A stretch of DNA of 21,253 bases from JANLTP01 sp031363055 (GCA_031363055.1 JANLTP010000151.1:1-21253), one strand, 5' to 3'; counted from the first letter of the stretch, positions 1-6,682 are shown. Notes: generated from the letters alone by a model not told the origin. Made by a program: numbers and translations.

Positions 1-1
1 G

Positions 2-48
2 CATGAATCGAAGCTCGATGTCCAATAATTTTCTGTAGAGGATTCATG
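2..48 (+). promoter_or_regulatory. hupB leader with inverted repeat around the start site
   Basis: Bases 2-9 (CATGAATC) are perfectly complementary to bases 41-48 (GATTCATG). If this part is transcribed, the pairing would cover the region between the ribosome-binding site (AGAGGA, 36-41) and the GTG start of hupB at 48. A second small hairpin, 7-11 with 15-19 (ATCGA/TCGAT), uses some of the same bases and would exclude the first. An AATAAT at 24-29 could be a -10 element, but no matching -35 is visible because the window begins here. A regulatory role is inferred only from the complementarity. Confidence 0.3.
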
Positions 49-320
49 TGAACAAGAACGACCTTATCGAGCATGTCGCGAAGCAGGCCGACATTACGAA
101 AGCTGCGACGGGTCGAGCTGTGGACGCCATGATCGGTGCAATTAAATTAACGTTAAAGAAGGGCGGAACCGTCACTTTGGTAGGCTTCGGAACCTTCGTT
201 GTTGCCAAACGCGCCGGTCGAACCGGGCGCAATCCTCGAACAGGCACAGCGATCAAGATCCGTGCAGCTAAGGTCCCGAAGTTTCGGCCTGGGAAGGCCC
301 TCAAGGACGCAATTAATTAA
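48..320 (+). CDS. hupB: DNA-binding protein HU-beta
   Basis: Small histone-like nucleoid protein of 90 residues, the usual HU length. It begins MNKNDLIEHVAKQADITKA, carries the HU core GFGTF at about residues 46-50 and the DNA-grasping arm RTGRNPRTG at about 58-66, followed by the conserved KVPKFRPGKALK tail. HU binds and bends DNA as a dimer without strong sequence preference and compacts the nucleoid. The start is GTG at 48, preceded by AGAGGA at 36-41; the ATG two bases upstream (46-48) is in another frame and runs straight into TGA. ppiD follows after two tRNA genes, matching the hupB-ppiD neighbourhood known from other gammaproteobacteria, so lon may lie upstream outside the window. No terminator is visible after the stop, and a promoter for the tRNAs overlaps its last codons. 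Confidence 0.97.
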   Translation: MNKNDLIEHVAKQADITKAATGRAVDAMIGAIKLTLKKGGTVTLVGFGTFVVAKRAGRTGRNPRTGTAIKIRAAKVPKFRPGKALKDAIN

Positions 321-329
321 TGCTATAAT
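301..329 (+). promoter_or_regulatory. Extended -10 promoter for the tRNA-Val/tRNA-Asp unit
   Basis: TGCTATAAT at 321-329 is a perfect extended -10 element (TG, one base, TATAAT). The -35 region expected at about 301-306 (TCAAGG) is poor, as is common when an extended -10 is present. Transcription would start near 336, about 70 bases before tRNA-Val, leaving a 5' leader to be trimmed. The element overlaps the hupB stop codon (318-320). Assignment to the tRNAs is inferred from position. Confidence 0.65.
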
Positions 330-403
330 CTAAGGCTTTGATAAATTCTTTGCGTGCATCGTTCAAGCAGAAATTCAGCCGAGATTGTTCAAAGTATCGA
401 GTG

Positions 404-479
404 GGGTGCTTAGCTCAGTTGGTAGAGCGGCGCCCTTACAAGGCGTAGGTCGGGAGTTCGAGCCTCTCAGCACCCACCA
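404..479 (+). tRNA. tRNA-Val (anticodon TAC)
   Basis: Cloverleaf folds by eye: acceptor GGGTGCT (404-410) pairs with AGCACCC (469-475), discriminator A476 and encoded CCA 477-479. D-arm GCTCAGTTGGTAGAGC; anticodon stem GCGCC/GGCGT around loop CTTACAA with anticodon TAC at 437-439; T-arm GGGAG-TTCGAGC-CTCTC with one G-T pair. It reads GUA and, through wobble modification, other valine codons. It is the first tRNA of a two-tRNA unit between hupB and ppiD. Confidence 0.97.
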
Positions 480-608
480 AGCTTTGGACAGGATGGTAGA
501 CGTAGGTTGGTAGACGTAGATTTGTTTAGCCAAGCGGTTGAGCTTGGTTGTCTCGGTAAGAAGACCATAGTTCGAAAAGCTGTGGTCTGCATGTTTAAAG
601 AAGCCGAT
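480..608 (+). other. Spacer between the two tRNA genes, with direct repeat and hairpin
   Basis: This 129-base spacer holds no gene I can support. TGGTAGACGTAG occurs twice (494-505 and 508-519). TTAGCCAAGCGGTTGAGC near 526-543 resembles a tRNA D-arm. AGACCATAG (562-570) can pair with CTGTGGTCT (580-588), with one G-U pair, around the loop TTCGAAAAG. No complete cloverleaf can be built from these pieces. The stretch is probably processed out of the tRNA transcript, and the hairpin could guide that processing. Confidence 0.45.
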
Positions 609-685
609 GGAGTGGTAGTTCAGTCGGTTAGAATACCGGCCTGTCACGCCGGGGGTCGCGGGTTCGAGTCCCGTCCACTCCGCCA
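609..685 (+). tRNA. tRNA-Asp (anticodon GTC)
   Basis: Acceptor GGAGTGG (609-615) pairs with CCACTCC (675-681), discriminator G682 as expected for tRNA-Asp, and encoded CCA 683-685. Anticodon stem CCGGC/GCCGG encloses loop CTGTCAC with anticodon GTC at 643-645; T-arm GCGGG-TTCGAGT-CCCGT. The GUC anticodon has G34, the queuosine acceptor position, and queF of the queuosine pathway is encoded elsewhere in this window. An intrinsic terminator follows 6 bases after CCA. Confidence 0.98.
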
Positions 686-691
686 AAACTC

Positions 692-723
692 AAAAGGGGC
701 GAACGATTGTTCGCCCCTTTTTT
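692..723 (+). terminator. Rho-independent terminator after tRNA-Asp
   Basis: GGGGCGAAC (696-704) and GTTCGCCCC (709-717) form a perfect 9-bp stem with loop GATT; it is preceded by AAAA and followed by six T (718-723), so A-T pairs can lengthen the stem. It lies 6 bases past the tRNA CCA end and 16 bases before ppiD. It should end the tRNA transcript, meaning ppiD needs read-through or a promoter very close to or inside this region. Confidence 0.93.
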
Positions 724-739
724 CTTATCTGGATGAGCC

Positions 740-2659
740 ATGTTCGAGTCGATTCGAAAACACCAGCGCATTTTGCAATTCGTGCTCTTGTTATTGATCT
801 TTCCCGCTTTTGCACTATTTGGTGTTTCCGGGTATCAAAAATTCCTTTCGGACACCGACGAAGTCGCAAGCGTCAAGGGCGAGGCGATTTCTCGGCAGGA
901 GTTCGATCAGGCGCAGCGCCGTCAACTCGAGAAGCTCAAGGAGATGCTGGGTGATCAGGTTGATCCCAAGATGCTCGATAGCGATATGGCGCGCAAGGAA
1001 GTACTCGAGGGCCTGGTTGCGCAACGGGCACTGTTGGCCGATGCCAGCGCGAAAAAGGTTTCGGTGCCAGACGCCCGGCTGCGAGGCGCGATCAGCGCGA
1101 TTCCAGGACTGACCAAAGCCGATGGAACCTTCGATCGCGACCAGTACAAAAGTCTGCTCGGCGCGCAAGGTATCAACGAAGCGACGTTTGAGTCGCAAAT
1201 GCGCCGTGACCTGGCGCTGCAAGCGATTCCGGAGGCCGTCGCGCAAACCGGCTTTCTGCCGAAGACGGTCGCCGATCGGCTGTTGGCTTTGCAAGAGGAG
1301 TCGCGTGAGGTCCGCGAGCGATTATTCAAGGTCGAAGAGTTTGAGACGCAAGTCAAAGCGACACCTGAGCAATTGAAAAAATATTATGAAGACAATGGCC
1401 GGCAGTTCGAAATCGCAGAGAATGCAAAAATTGAATATGTGATCTTGAATCTCGATGCCTTGGCTGCCCAAATCACGATTGATCCCGCCAAGATCAAGGA
1501 GTTCTTTGAGCAGAATCGCGCGCGTTACGTCAATGCCGAGCAGCGTAAGGTCAGCCACATCCTGTTGACCGTTCCCAAGGACGCCAATGAGAAAACCCGC
1601 GCTCAGATTCGCGGCAAGATCGACGGCCTGTTGGTACAAGTCCGGTCAGGCGCCAATTTTGCGGAACTGGCAAAGGCCAATTCGCAAGACCCTGGTTCGA
1701 CCAGCGAAGGTGGCGATCTTGGTTTCTTCACTTCTGAAATGATGGCCAAGCCATTTTCGGATGCCGCTTACGGCCTGAAGCCTGATCAGATCAGCGAAGT
1801 CGTTGAAACTCAATTCGGTTTTCACATCATCAAGTTGACCGGCATCAAGCCGAAAGTTGAACGCGGCTTTGACGAGGTCAAGTCTGAAATTGAAGCGGAG
1901 TATCGTCGTCTGGAAGCCGGTAAGGAATATGCCAAAGCAGCCGAGACCTTCACTAATACCGTCTACGAGCAGGCCGATTCATTCAAGCCGATCGTCGAAA
2001 AACTCAAGCTGAAGGTTGATACGGCTGAAAGCATTACACGCGGTGGTGCCGGTGCGGCGGCGAACAATCCAGCCTTGAACAATCCGAAATTGCTAGCTGC
2101 CCTGTTTTCGTCCGAGTCGCTTAAGAACAAGCGCAATACCGATGCCGTTGATGTGGCGCCGAACACATTGGTTTCAGCGCGATTGCTCGAGTATCGGCCG
2201 GCGCAGCTTAAAGAGTTCGCCAAAGTCGAGGCCGAGGTACGTAGCGGATTTATCAAGGCCGAGGCCAAAAAATTGGCGTTGCTGGCCGGTGAGACGGTTT
2301 TGAAGGAATTGAAGTCAGGCACGGCCGCCGGCAGCTTCGGAGAGCCGAAGAAAGTGCCTCGCGCTGGTTCGACCAACGTCGCGCCCAATGCGGTTGAGAG
2401 TATCTTTCGCGCACCGACAGAAAAACTGCCGACCTACATTGGCGTTGATCTCGGTTCGGCGGGATATGGGCTGTATCAGATCGTCAAGGTCGTTGCCGCC
2501 GACGAAAAAGCGCTGACTGACAAGCGCGCTGCGTCACGCCAGCAATTCAATCAACTTCAGTCGCAGCAGGACTTGAACGATTATCTGGATTCAGTCAAGG
2601 CACGCAGCGACATCAAGCGAAATCTTTCGAAGCTCAGGGTCGCCAGCGAAGCACAGTAA
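740..2659 (+). CDS. ppiD: Periplasmic folding chaperone PpiD (parvulin-type, inner-membrane anchored)
   Basis: PpiD is an inner-membrane-anchored chaperone facing the periplasm that contacts proteins leaving the Sec translocon. This one has 639 residues (E. coli PpiD is 623). A single hydrophobic segment at about residues 12-32 follows a short basic N-terminus, giving the expected topology. A SurA-like chaperone region spans about 35-260, then one parvulin domain from about 270 (VSHILLTVPKD) to 368, including the GGDLGFF motif near 324-330 and GFHIIKLTG near 360-368, then a long C-terminal chaperone part. In E. coli the parvulin domain of PpiD has little isomerase activity and the protein works mainly as a chaperone. 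ATG at 740 has GGATGAG just upstream. It sits in the usual place behind hupB, and its 3' end is 17 bp from the convergent mnmH. Confidence 0.93.
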   Translation: MFESIRKHQRILQFVLLLLIFPAFALFGVSGYQKFLSDTDEVASVKGEAISRQEFDQAQRRQLEKLKEMLGDQVDPKMLDSDMARKEVLEGLVAQRALLADASAKKVSVPDARLRGAISAIPGLTKADGTFDRDQYKSLLGAQGINEATFESQMRRDLALQAIPEAVAQTGFLPKTVADRLLALQEESREVRERLFKVEEFETQVKATPEQLKKYYEDNGRQFEIAENAKIEYVILNLDALAAQITIDPAKIKEFFEQNRARYVNAEQRKVSHILLTVPKDANEKTRAQIRGKIDGLLVQVRSGANFAELAKANSQDPGSTSEGGDLGFFTSEMMAKPFSDAAYGLKPDQISEVVETQFGFHIIKLTGIKPKVERGFDEVKSEIEAEYRRLEAGKEYAKAAETFTNTVYEQADSFKPIVEKLKLKVDTAESITRGGAGAAANNPALNNPKLLAALFSSESLKNKRNTDAVDVAPNTLVSARLLEYRPAQLKEFAKVEAEVRSGFIKAEAKKLALLAGETVLKELKSGTAAGSFGEPKKVPRAGSTNVAPNAVESIFRAPTEKLPTYIGVDLGSAGYGLYQIVKVVAADEKALTDKRAASRQQFNQLQSQQDLNDYLDSVKARSDIKRNLSKLRVASEAQ

Positions 2660-2676
2660 GGAATGATTTTGCGCGC

Positions 2677-3738
2677 CTAATCGAGCGCCAGAATTTGCTG
2701 AGCGGCCTGTGCGATATCTGAAGGCTCGGCTGAAACCAGATTGACAATTTTCGCATCCGCGATCTGCTTGAAATTTCGTTGTATTGAACGATCGTAACTG
2801 GGATCATAGTGATTGCCGAGCAAGTCTTCGACCAACTCGCCGGTGCTGTGTCGATCAATCAATTCATGCCAGCGAGAAACACGATCGCGGCCGTGCAACT
2901 CGACCAGCGAATCAAGTTTTGACTTGAGCAGGATTGAGTTTTCAACGAACAGCGGATATTCAGCCGTCAAATGTTGGACTCGGGTTGGCATATCGGCATT
3001 GATCGATATGCAAGGCGACGAACGGATCGCCTTAATCAGCTCTTCGGGCACGTGATTCTGGCCAACCTTCTTGCTTTCCGATTCAACATATACAAGCTTG
3101 GCAGGATCAAACTGACGTAGGGTCTGCCAGATTTGCGTTTCAAACCATTTCTGCGCGGGTTGCGATTCGTTGGCAACCGCTCCCAGTACTGAGCCGCGAT
3201 GATTGGCCAATGACTCAAGGTCGAGGATCTGCGCGCCACAGTGCCCAAGCTCACGCAACAGAGCCGTCTTGCCGCTGCCGGTACGACCGGCAATGACGCG
3301 CCACGTCATGCGCGCAGGAAGTGTTGCCATCTGCTCGTTGACCATTTGACGATAGGCGCGGTAGCCGCCCTCGAGTACCGTCACATGCCAGCCGATCCGC
3401 GCCAGGACAGTTGCCAGGGCGCCGGAACGATTACCGCCTCGCCAACAGTAAATGAGCGGCCGCCAATGGCGACCATGCTGCGCAAATCGCTGTTCCAGGT
3501 GGCTGGCGATGTTACGGGCCACCAATGCCGCTCCGATTCTCTTGGCCTCGAAGCCGCCGACTTGTTTGTAAATCGTGCCGACCTCGCGCCTTTGATCGTC
3601 GTTCAACACCGGCGTATTGATCGCACCCGGCAAGTGATCCAGCAGAAACTCGGACTCGCTACGCGCGTCCAGGACCACGCTGAAGCTGTCGATTTTTGAT
3701 AGACACTGGCCGATGTCGAGGAATTCAGGCTCTTTCAT
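2677..3738 (-). CDS. mnmH: tRNA 2-selenouridine synthase MnmH (SelU)
   Basis: MnmH replaces sulfur by selenium at the 2-thiouridine wobble position (U34) of tRNAs for Lys, Glu and Gln, through a geranylated intermediate, with selenophosphate as donor. The 353-residue protein has both expected parts: an N-terminal rhodanese domain (about residues 10-130) with the active-site Cys98 in YCWRGGNRSG, and a C-terminal nucleotide-binding part with P-loop GRTGSGKT at 151-158. Length matches E. coli SelU. Start ATG at 3738; no clear Shine-Dalgarno is visible in the 44-bp divergent gap. The selenophosphate synthetase gene selD, often linked, is not in the window. The 3' end converges on ppiD with a 17-bp gap and no terminator that I can see. 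Confidence 0.95.
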   Translation of the reverse strand: MKEPEFLDIGQCLSKIDSFSVVLDARSESEFLLDHLPGAINTPVLNDDQRREVGTIYKQVGGFEAKRIGAALVARNIASHLEQRFAQHGRHWRPLIYCWRGGNRSGALATVLARIGWHVTVLEGGYRAYRQMVNEQMATLPARMTWRVIAGRTGSGKTALLRELGHCGAQILDLESLANHRGSVLGAVANESQPAQKWFETQIWQTLRQFDPAKLVYVESESKKVGQNHVPEELIKAIRSSPCISINADMPTRVQHLTAEYPLFVENSILLKSKLDSLVELHGRDRVSRWHELIDRHSTGELVEDLLGNHYDPSYDRSIQRNFKQIADAKIVNLVSAEPSDIAQAAQQILALD

Positions 3739-3782
3739 TCAAATACAACATAAAATCGAAACTTGATCATACTGTACGGCTT

Positions 3783-4220
3783 ATGAAAGTTTTTAATCTC
3801 GCTTGCGAACATGGACATCATTTCGAGGGTTGGTTTTCGGCAGCCAACGATTTCGAAAGCCAGACACAGTCCGGGCTGGTTGAATGTCCGTTGTGTTCGA
3901 GCAAAGTCATTACCAAGCTGCTCTCGGCGCCCAGGCTGAATTTGTCTTCACATTCGCAGGCCAGTGAAAGTGAAAAGAAATCGCTGGCGCCCCAGGATGC
4001 CTCGGCACTGTGGTTGAAAATGGCCAAACATATGATTCAGAACAGCGAAGATGTTGGTGCGCGGTTTGCTGATGAAGCGCGTCGGATTCACTATAGTGAA
4101 GCGCCGGTTCGTAACATCCGCGGTGTGGCCAGCACGGAGCAGGCATCCGAATTGGCTGATGAAGGCATCGAAGTGTTTGCCTTTCCCATGCCCAAGGCGC
4201 TTAAAGAGCCGTTGCAGTAG
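3783..4220 (+). CDS. DUF1178 family protein (putative zinc-ribbon protein, function unknown)
   Basis: A 145-residue protein starting MKVFNLACEHGHHFEGWF, the typical opening of the DUF1178 family. Cys8 followed by HGHHF, then the pair Cys35-Pro-Leu-Cys38, suggests a small zinc ribbon at the N-terminus; the middle (about 50-75) is Ser/Lys-rich and probably disordered, and the C-terminal half is helical and charged, ending in FAFPMPKALKEPLQ. No function is established that I can name. The reading frame is open upstream to 3696, but ATG 3783 gives the family N-terminus and avoids overlap with mnmH. It is transcribed divergently from mnmH (44 bp apart) and ends 7 bp from the stop of the convergent phosphotransferase gene. 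No good Shine-Dalgarno precedes it. Confidence 0.85.
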   Translation: MKVFNLACEHGHHFEGWFSAANDFESQTQSGLVECPLCSSKVITKLLSAPRLNLSSHSQASESEKKSLAPQDASALWLKMAKHMIQNSEDVGARFADEARRIHYSEAPVRNIRGVASTEQASELADEGIEVFAFPMPKALKEPLQ

Positions 4221-4227
4221 CCCCTGC

Positions 4228-5301
4228 CTAATGCCTTGCTACGCCTTGCGCGATACGCCAACCCTCTTCAGCGAGCGGAATCGCCCGTTTGCCGGATTCG
4301 GCGGCGTCCTGGTTTGCTGCGGTGCCATCCACCACCCGCTTCATGATGCCTTGCAAAATTGCGGCTAGGCGAAACAGGTTGTAGGCTAGATAAAAATCCC
4401 AGTGCTCAATTTTCGAGCGGCCGGTGCGCCGGCTGTAGGCGGCGATGTATTGCGCTTCGGTCGGAATGCCCAGCGCGTTGATGTCGAGTCCTTTGATTCC
4501 CCGGAAATTCTGTGGATCAATGTGATAGCCCATGCAGTGGTAGGAAAAATCCGCCAAGGGGTGGCCGATCGTCGACAGTTCCCAATCGAGAATCGCCTTG
4601 ATTTTCGCTTGCTTGTGATCGAAGATCAGGTTGTCCAAGCGGTAGTCGCCGTGCACGATTGACGTCTCATCGCCCTCCGGAATGTTGCGGGGAAGCCATT
4701 CGATCAACTGATTCATGGCAGGAATAACCTGCGTCTCGGAGGCCTGATATTGTTTGCTCCAACGCGAAATCTGACGGGCGAAATAATTGCCAGGCCGACC
4801 GAACTCGGCCAGCCCGATTGCCTTGTAGTCAACGCTGTGCAGTTCAGCCAGAATCGTATTCATCTGATCGTAGATAGCGCCTCGTTCAGCGTTCGTGAGC
4901 CCGGGCAGTCCCTGTTCCCAAAGTACGCGGCCGTCGACGTTATCCATGATGTAAAAGGCGCGGCCAATCACGGCCTCGTCTTCGCACAGGCAATAGACTT
5001 GCGGTACCGGGACAGTGGTCTGGGATAACGCGCTGAGCACACGAAATTCGCGTTCAATTGCATGCGCTGAAGGCAACAGCCTGGCAACCGGCCCGGGCTT
5101 CGAGCGCATGACGTAGGCGCGCTTGCCACTGGTCAGCTTGAAGGTTGGATTCGATTGGCCGCCCTTGAACTGTTCCACCGAGAGGCCGCCCGTGAAGTCC
5201 GGAAGTCTGGTTTTCAGGTAGGCGGCGAGCGCGTTCACGTCGAATTTTTGCCGGTCGGCAACCGCCATCGTACCTTCAAATTGAGAGGTGTTTTCGCTCA
5301 T
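4228..5301 (-). CDS. Phosphotransferase of the aminoglycoside/choline-kinase fold (ACAD10/11 N-domain type)
   Basis: A 357-residue kinase-fold protein. The nucleotide-binding lobe holds FKGGQSNPTFKL (about 45-56) and a Lys/Arg strand near 60-67; the catalytic loop is HGDYRLDN at 217-224 and the Mg-binding motif DWE at 239-241, both intact. This family matches the kinase half of ACAD10/ACAD11, which has been linked to phosphorylation of 4-hydroxyacyl-CoA during 4-hydroxy-acid breakdown; whether the stand-alone bacterial protein does this is inference. It is not a recognisable aminoglycoside-resistance enzyme. ATG 5301 is supported by GGAG about 8 bases upstream. It is the last gene of the minus-strand run, 46 bp after prmB, with no acyl-CoA dehydrogenase neighbour. 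Confidence 0.82.
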   Translation of the reverse strand: MSENTSQFEGTMAVADRQKFDVNALAAYLKTRLPDFTGGLSVEQFKGGQSNPTFKLTSGKRAYVMRSKPGPVARLLPSAHAIEREFRVLSALSQTTVPVPQVYCLCEDEAVIGRAFYIMDNVDGRVLWEQGLPGLTNAERGAIYDQMNTILAELHSVDYKAIGLAEFGRPGNYFARQISRWSKQYQASETQVIPAMNQLIEWLPRNIPEGDETSIVHGDYRLDNLIFDHKQAKIKAILDWELSTIGHPLADFSYHCMGYHIDPQNFRGIKGLDINALGIPTEAQYIAAYSRRTGRSKIEHWDFYLAYNLFRLAAILQGIMKRVVDGTAANQDAAESGKRAIPLAEEGWRIAQGVARH

Positions 5302-5347
5302 GAACTCACTCCGCCGTTGTGTTGCGTTTTGGAACCAGAAGCGTAGT

Positions 5348-6295
5348 CTAAAGCAAGGCCTTCAGTGCTTGCAGCAGGCTCATTCTGGGCAGCCAGACCA
5401 GCATTTGCTCTCCTTGACTGACGGGAACGTATTTGAACTCCACGCGGTCAAAAGCGCGCTCGAAATTGGCTTGTTCGTGGCCGATCTCCAGCAATAAGGC
5501 GCCCTTCGGATTCAGGAAGGCGGATGCCTGCATAAAAATCTTGCGGATTAGCGCCATGCCATCGTTGCCGCCGGCTAATGCGTGTTCGGGTTCGGCCCGA
5601 TATTCCGCTGGCAGGCCGTGCATGGACTGCGCATTCACATAGGGCGGATTGCAAAGAATCAGCTCGAAGCGGCGCGCTGGCAACGCTTGAAACAAATCAG
5701 ACTGAACCGTCGAGATGCGATGCTGTAGGCCATGCAATGCGATGTTTTCGTCGGCCAGCGCCAAGGCCTCGGTCGAAACGTCGCTGGCCAGCAGTTCCGC
5801 TTGCGGCCAGTGCAGCGCCGCAAGAATGGCCAGACTGCCGCCACCCGTGCACAGATCGAGGATAGATTTTGGCGGCTTTGCCAACCAATCGTCGAGGCCG
5901 TTGTGCAGGGCCTGTGCAATCAGCGAACGCGGCACCAGTGCGCGATCGTCGGCCTTGAAACAAACGCCTGATAGCCACGCCTCGCCGGTCAGATAAGCGG
6001 CGGGGCGACGAAGCAGACAGCGTGCATCAATGATCTCCGCAATTCGGGCGCGCTCGGGCAGACTGAGTTGCGCATCGAGGTAGGGTTCGATGTCATCGAC
6101 CGGCAAATGCAGCGCCCACTGAATCAGGTAGCACGCTTCCTCATGAGCATTGCTCAAGCCATGACCGAAAAATACCTTAGCCTGGCCCATGCGACTGACG
6201 CCATAGCGCAGCAGGTCGCGAACCGTGCTCAGCTTGGCGGCTGCCTCGGCCGCGTTGGGCAACGGCGCCGGCTCGAACTCAGGACTTGAGCGCAC
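5348..6295 (-). CDS. prmB: 50S ribosomal protein L3 N5-glutamine methyltransferase PrmB
   Basis: PrmB methylates the side-chain amide of a glutamine in ribosomal protein L3 using S-adenosylmethionine. The SAM loop DLCTGGG (about residues 147-153) and the amide-binding motif NPPY (about 216-219) are both present, with the N-terminal helical substrate domain (VRDLLRYGVSRM..., AYLTGEAWL) resembling PrmB more than PrmC. The frame is open further upstream, but residues before about 6295 only read through yffB and do not look like PrmB. I chose GTG at 6295 (315 residues; E. coli PrmB has 310), which overlaps the yffB stop by 17 bp. TTG at 6262 (304 residues) is a real alternative with GAG about 9 bases upstream. 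Overlap with yffB implies coupled translation. Confidence 0.9.
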   Translation of the reverse strand: MRSSPEFEPAPLPNAAEAAAKLSTVRDLLRYGVSRMGQAKVFFGHGLSNAHEEACYLIQWALHLPVDDIEPYLDAQLSLPERARIAEIIDARCLLRRPAAYLTGEAWLSGVCFKADDRALVPRSLIAQALHNGLDDWLAKPPKSILDLCTGGGSLAILAALHWPQAELLASDVSTEALALADENIALHGLQHRISTVQSDLFQALPARRFELILCNPPYVNAQSMHGLPAEYRAEPEHALAGGNDGMALIRKIFMQASAFLNPKGALLLEIGHEQANFERAFDRVEFKYVPVSQGEQMLVWLPRMSLLQALKALL

Positions 6296-6674
6296 CGGGT
6301 GTGCTGCCGGTTCTTTGCAACTCTTCAATGGTTGCCTTGAAAACGGTTTCCGAAAAACCGACCAGCAAGTGATCGCGGGTTTGTAACACCGGGCGTTTGA
6401 TGACCGAGGGCATCGCAATCATGAGTTCAATCGCAGAGGCCTGATCAACGATCCGCAAACGCTCGGTCTCGGACATTTTGCGCCAGGTCATGCCGCGCCG
6501 ATTCAGCAGGGCGTCCCAGGGTACATGACTGAGCCAATTGGCGAGCAATTCGTTGCCCAGGCCATCTCTGCGAAAATCATGAAAGCGATATTCGATATGC
6601 TGCGCCCTCAGCCATTGCCGGGACTTGCGAACCTGGTCGCAATTTTCAATACCGTACAGCACGATATCCGACAT
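6279..6674 (-). CDS. yffB: ArsC/Spx-family protein YffB
   Basis: A 131-residue thioredoxin-fold protein that begins MSDIVLYGIENCDQVRKSR, with the single active-site Cys12 and the family pattern RFHDFRRDGL (about 36-45), NRRGMTWRK (about 64-72) and IKRPVL (about 93-98). This matches YffB rather than true arsenate reductase; family members are glutathione-dependent thiol reductase-like proteins of unsettled physiological role. The frame stays open upstream into pilU, but the ATG at 6674, 8 bp after the pilU stop, gives the family N-terminus. In pseudomonads yffB also lies close to dapD, so this neighbourhood is old. The 3' end overlaps prmB. Confidence 0.9.
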   Translation of the reverse strand: MSDIVLYGIENCDQVRKSRQWLRAQHIEYRFHDFRRDGLGNELLANWLSHVPWDALLNRRGMTWRKMSETERLRIVDQASAIELMIAMPSVIKRPVLQTRDHLLVGFSETVFKATIEELQRTGSTPGALKS

Positions 6675-6682
6675 CCCGGAGC

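Noticed and set aside
480..608. A third tRNA gene between tRNA-Val and tRNA-Asp
   Set aside because: D-arm-like words exist, but no acceptor stem, T-arm or anticodon stem lines up with them.
375..686. Minus-strand open frame across both tRNA genes
   Set aside because: It translates the reverse complement of two tRNAs and their spacer (for example LRGSNSRPTPCKG from tRNA-Val), a common false gene.
507..797. Plus-strand open frame through tRNA-Asp and the terminator into ppiD
   Set aside because: It reads through a tRNA (ACHAGGRGFESRPL is tRNA-Asp translated) and a terminator; no protein features.
4228..5301. Aminoglycoside resistance gene
   Set aside because: It shares the kinase fold and HGDxxxxN motif, but the flanking signature (ILDWELSTIGHPLAD) is that of ACAD10/11-type phosphotransferases.
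6279..6674. Arsenate reductase ArsC in an arsenic operon
   Set aside because: The family pattern matches YffB and no ars regulator or transporter is near.
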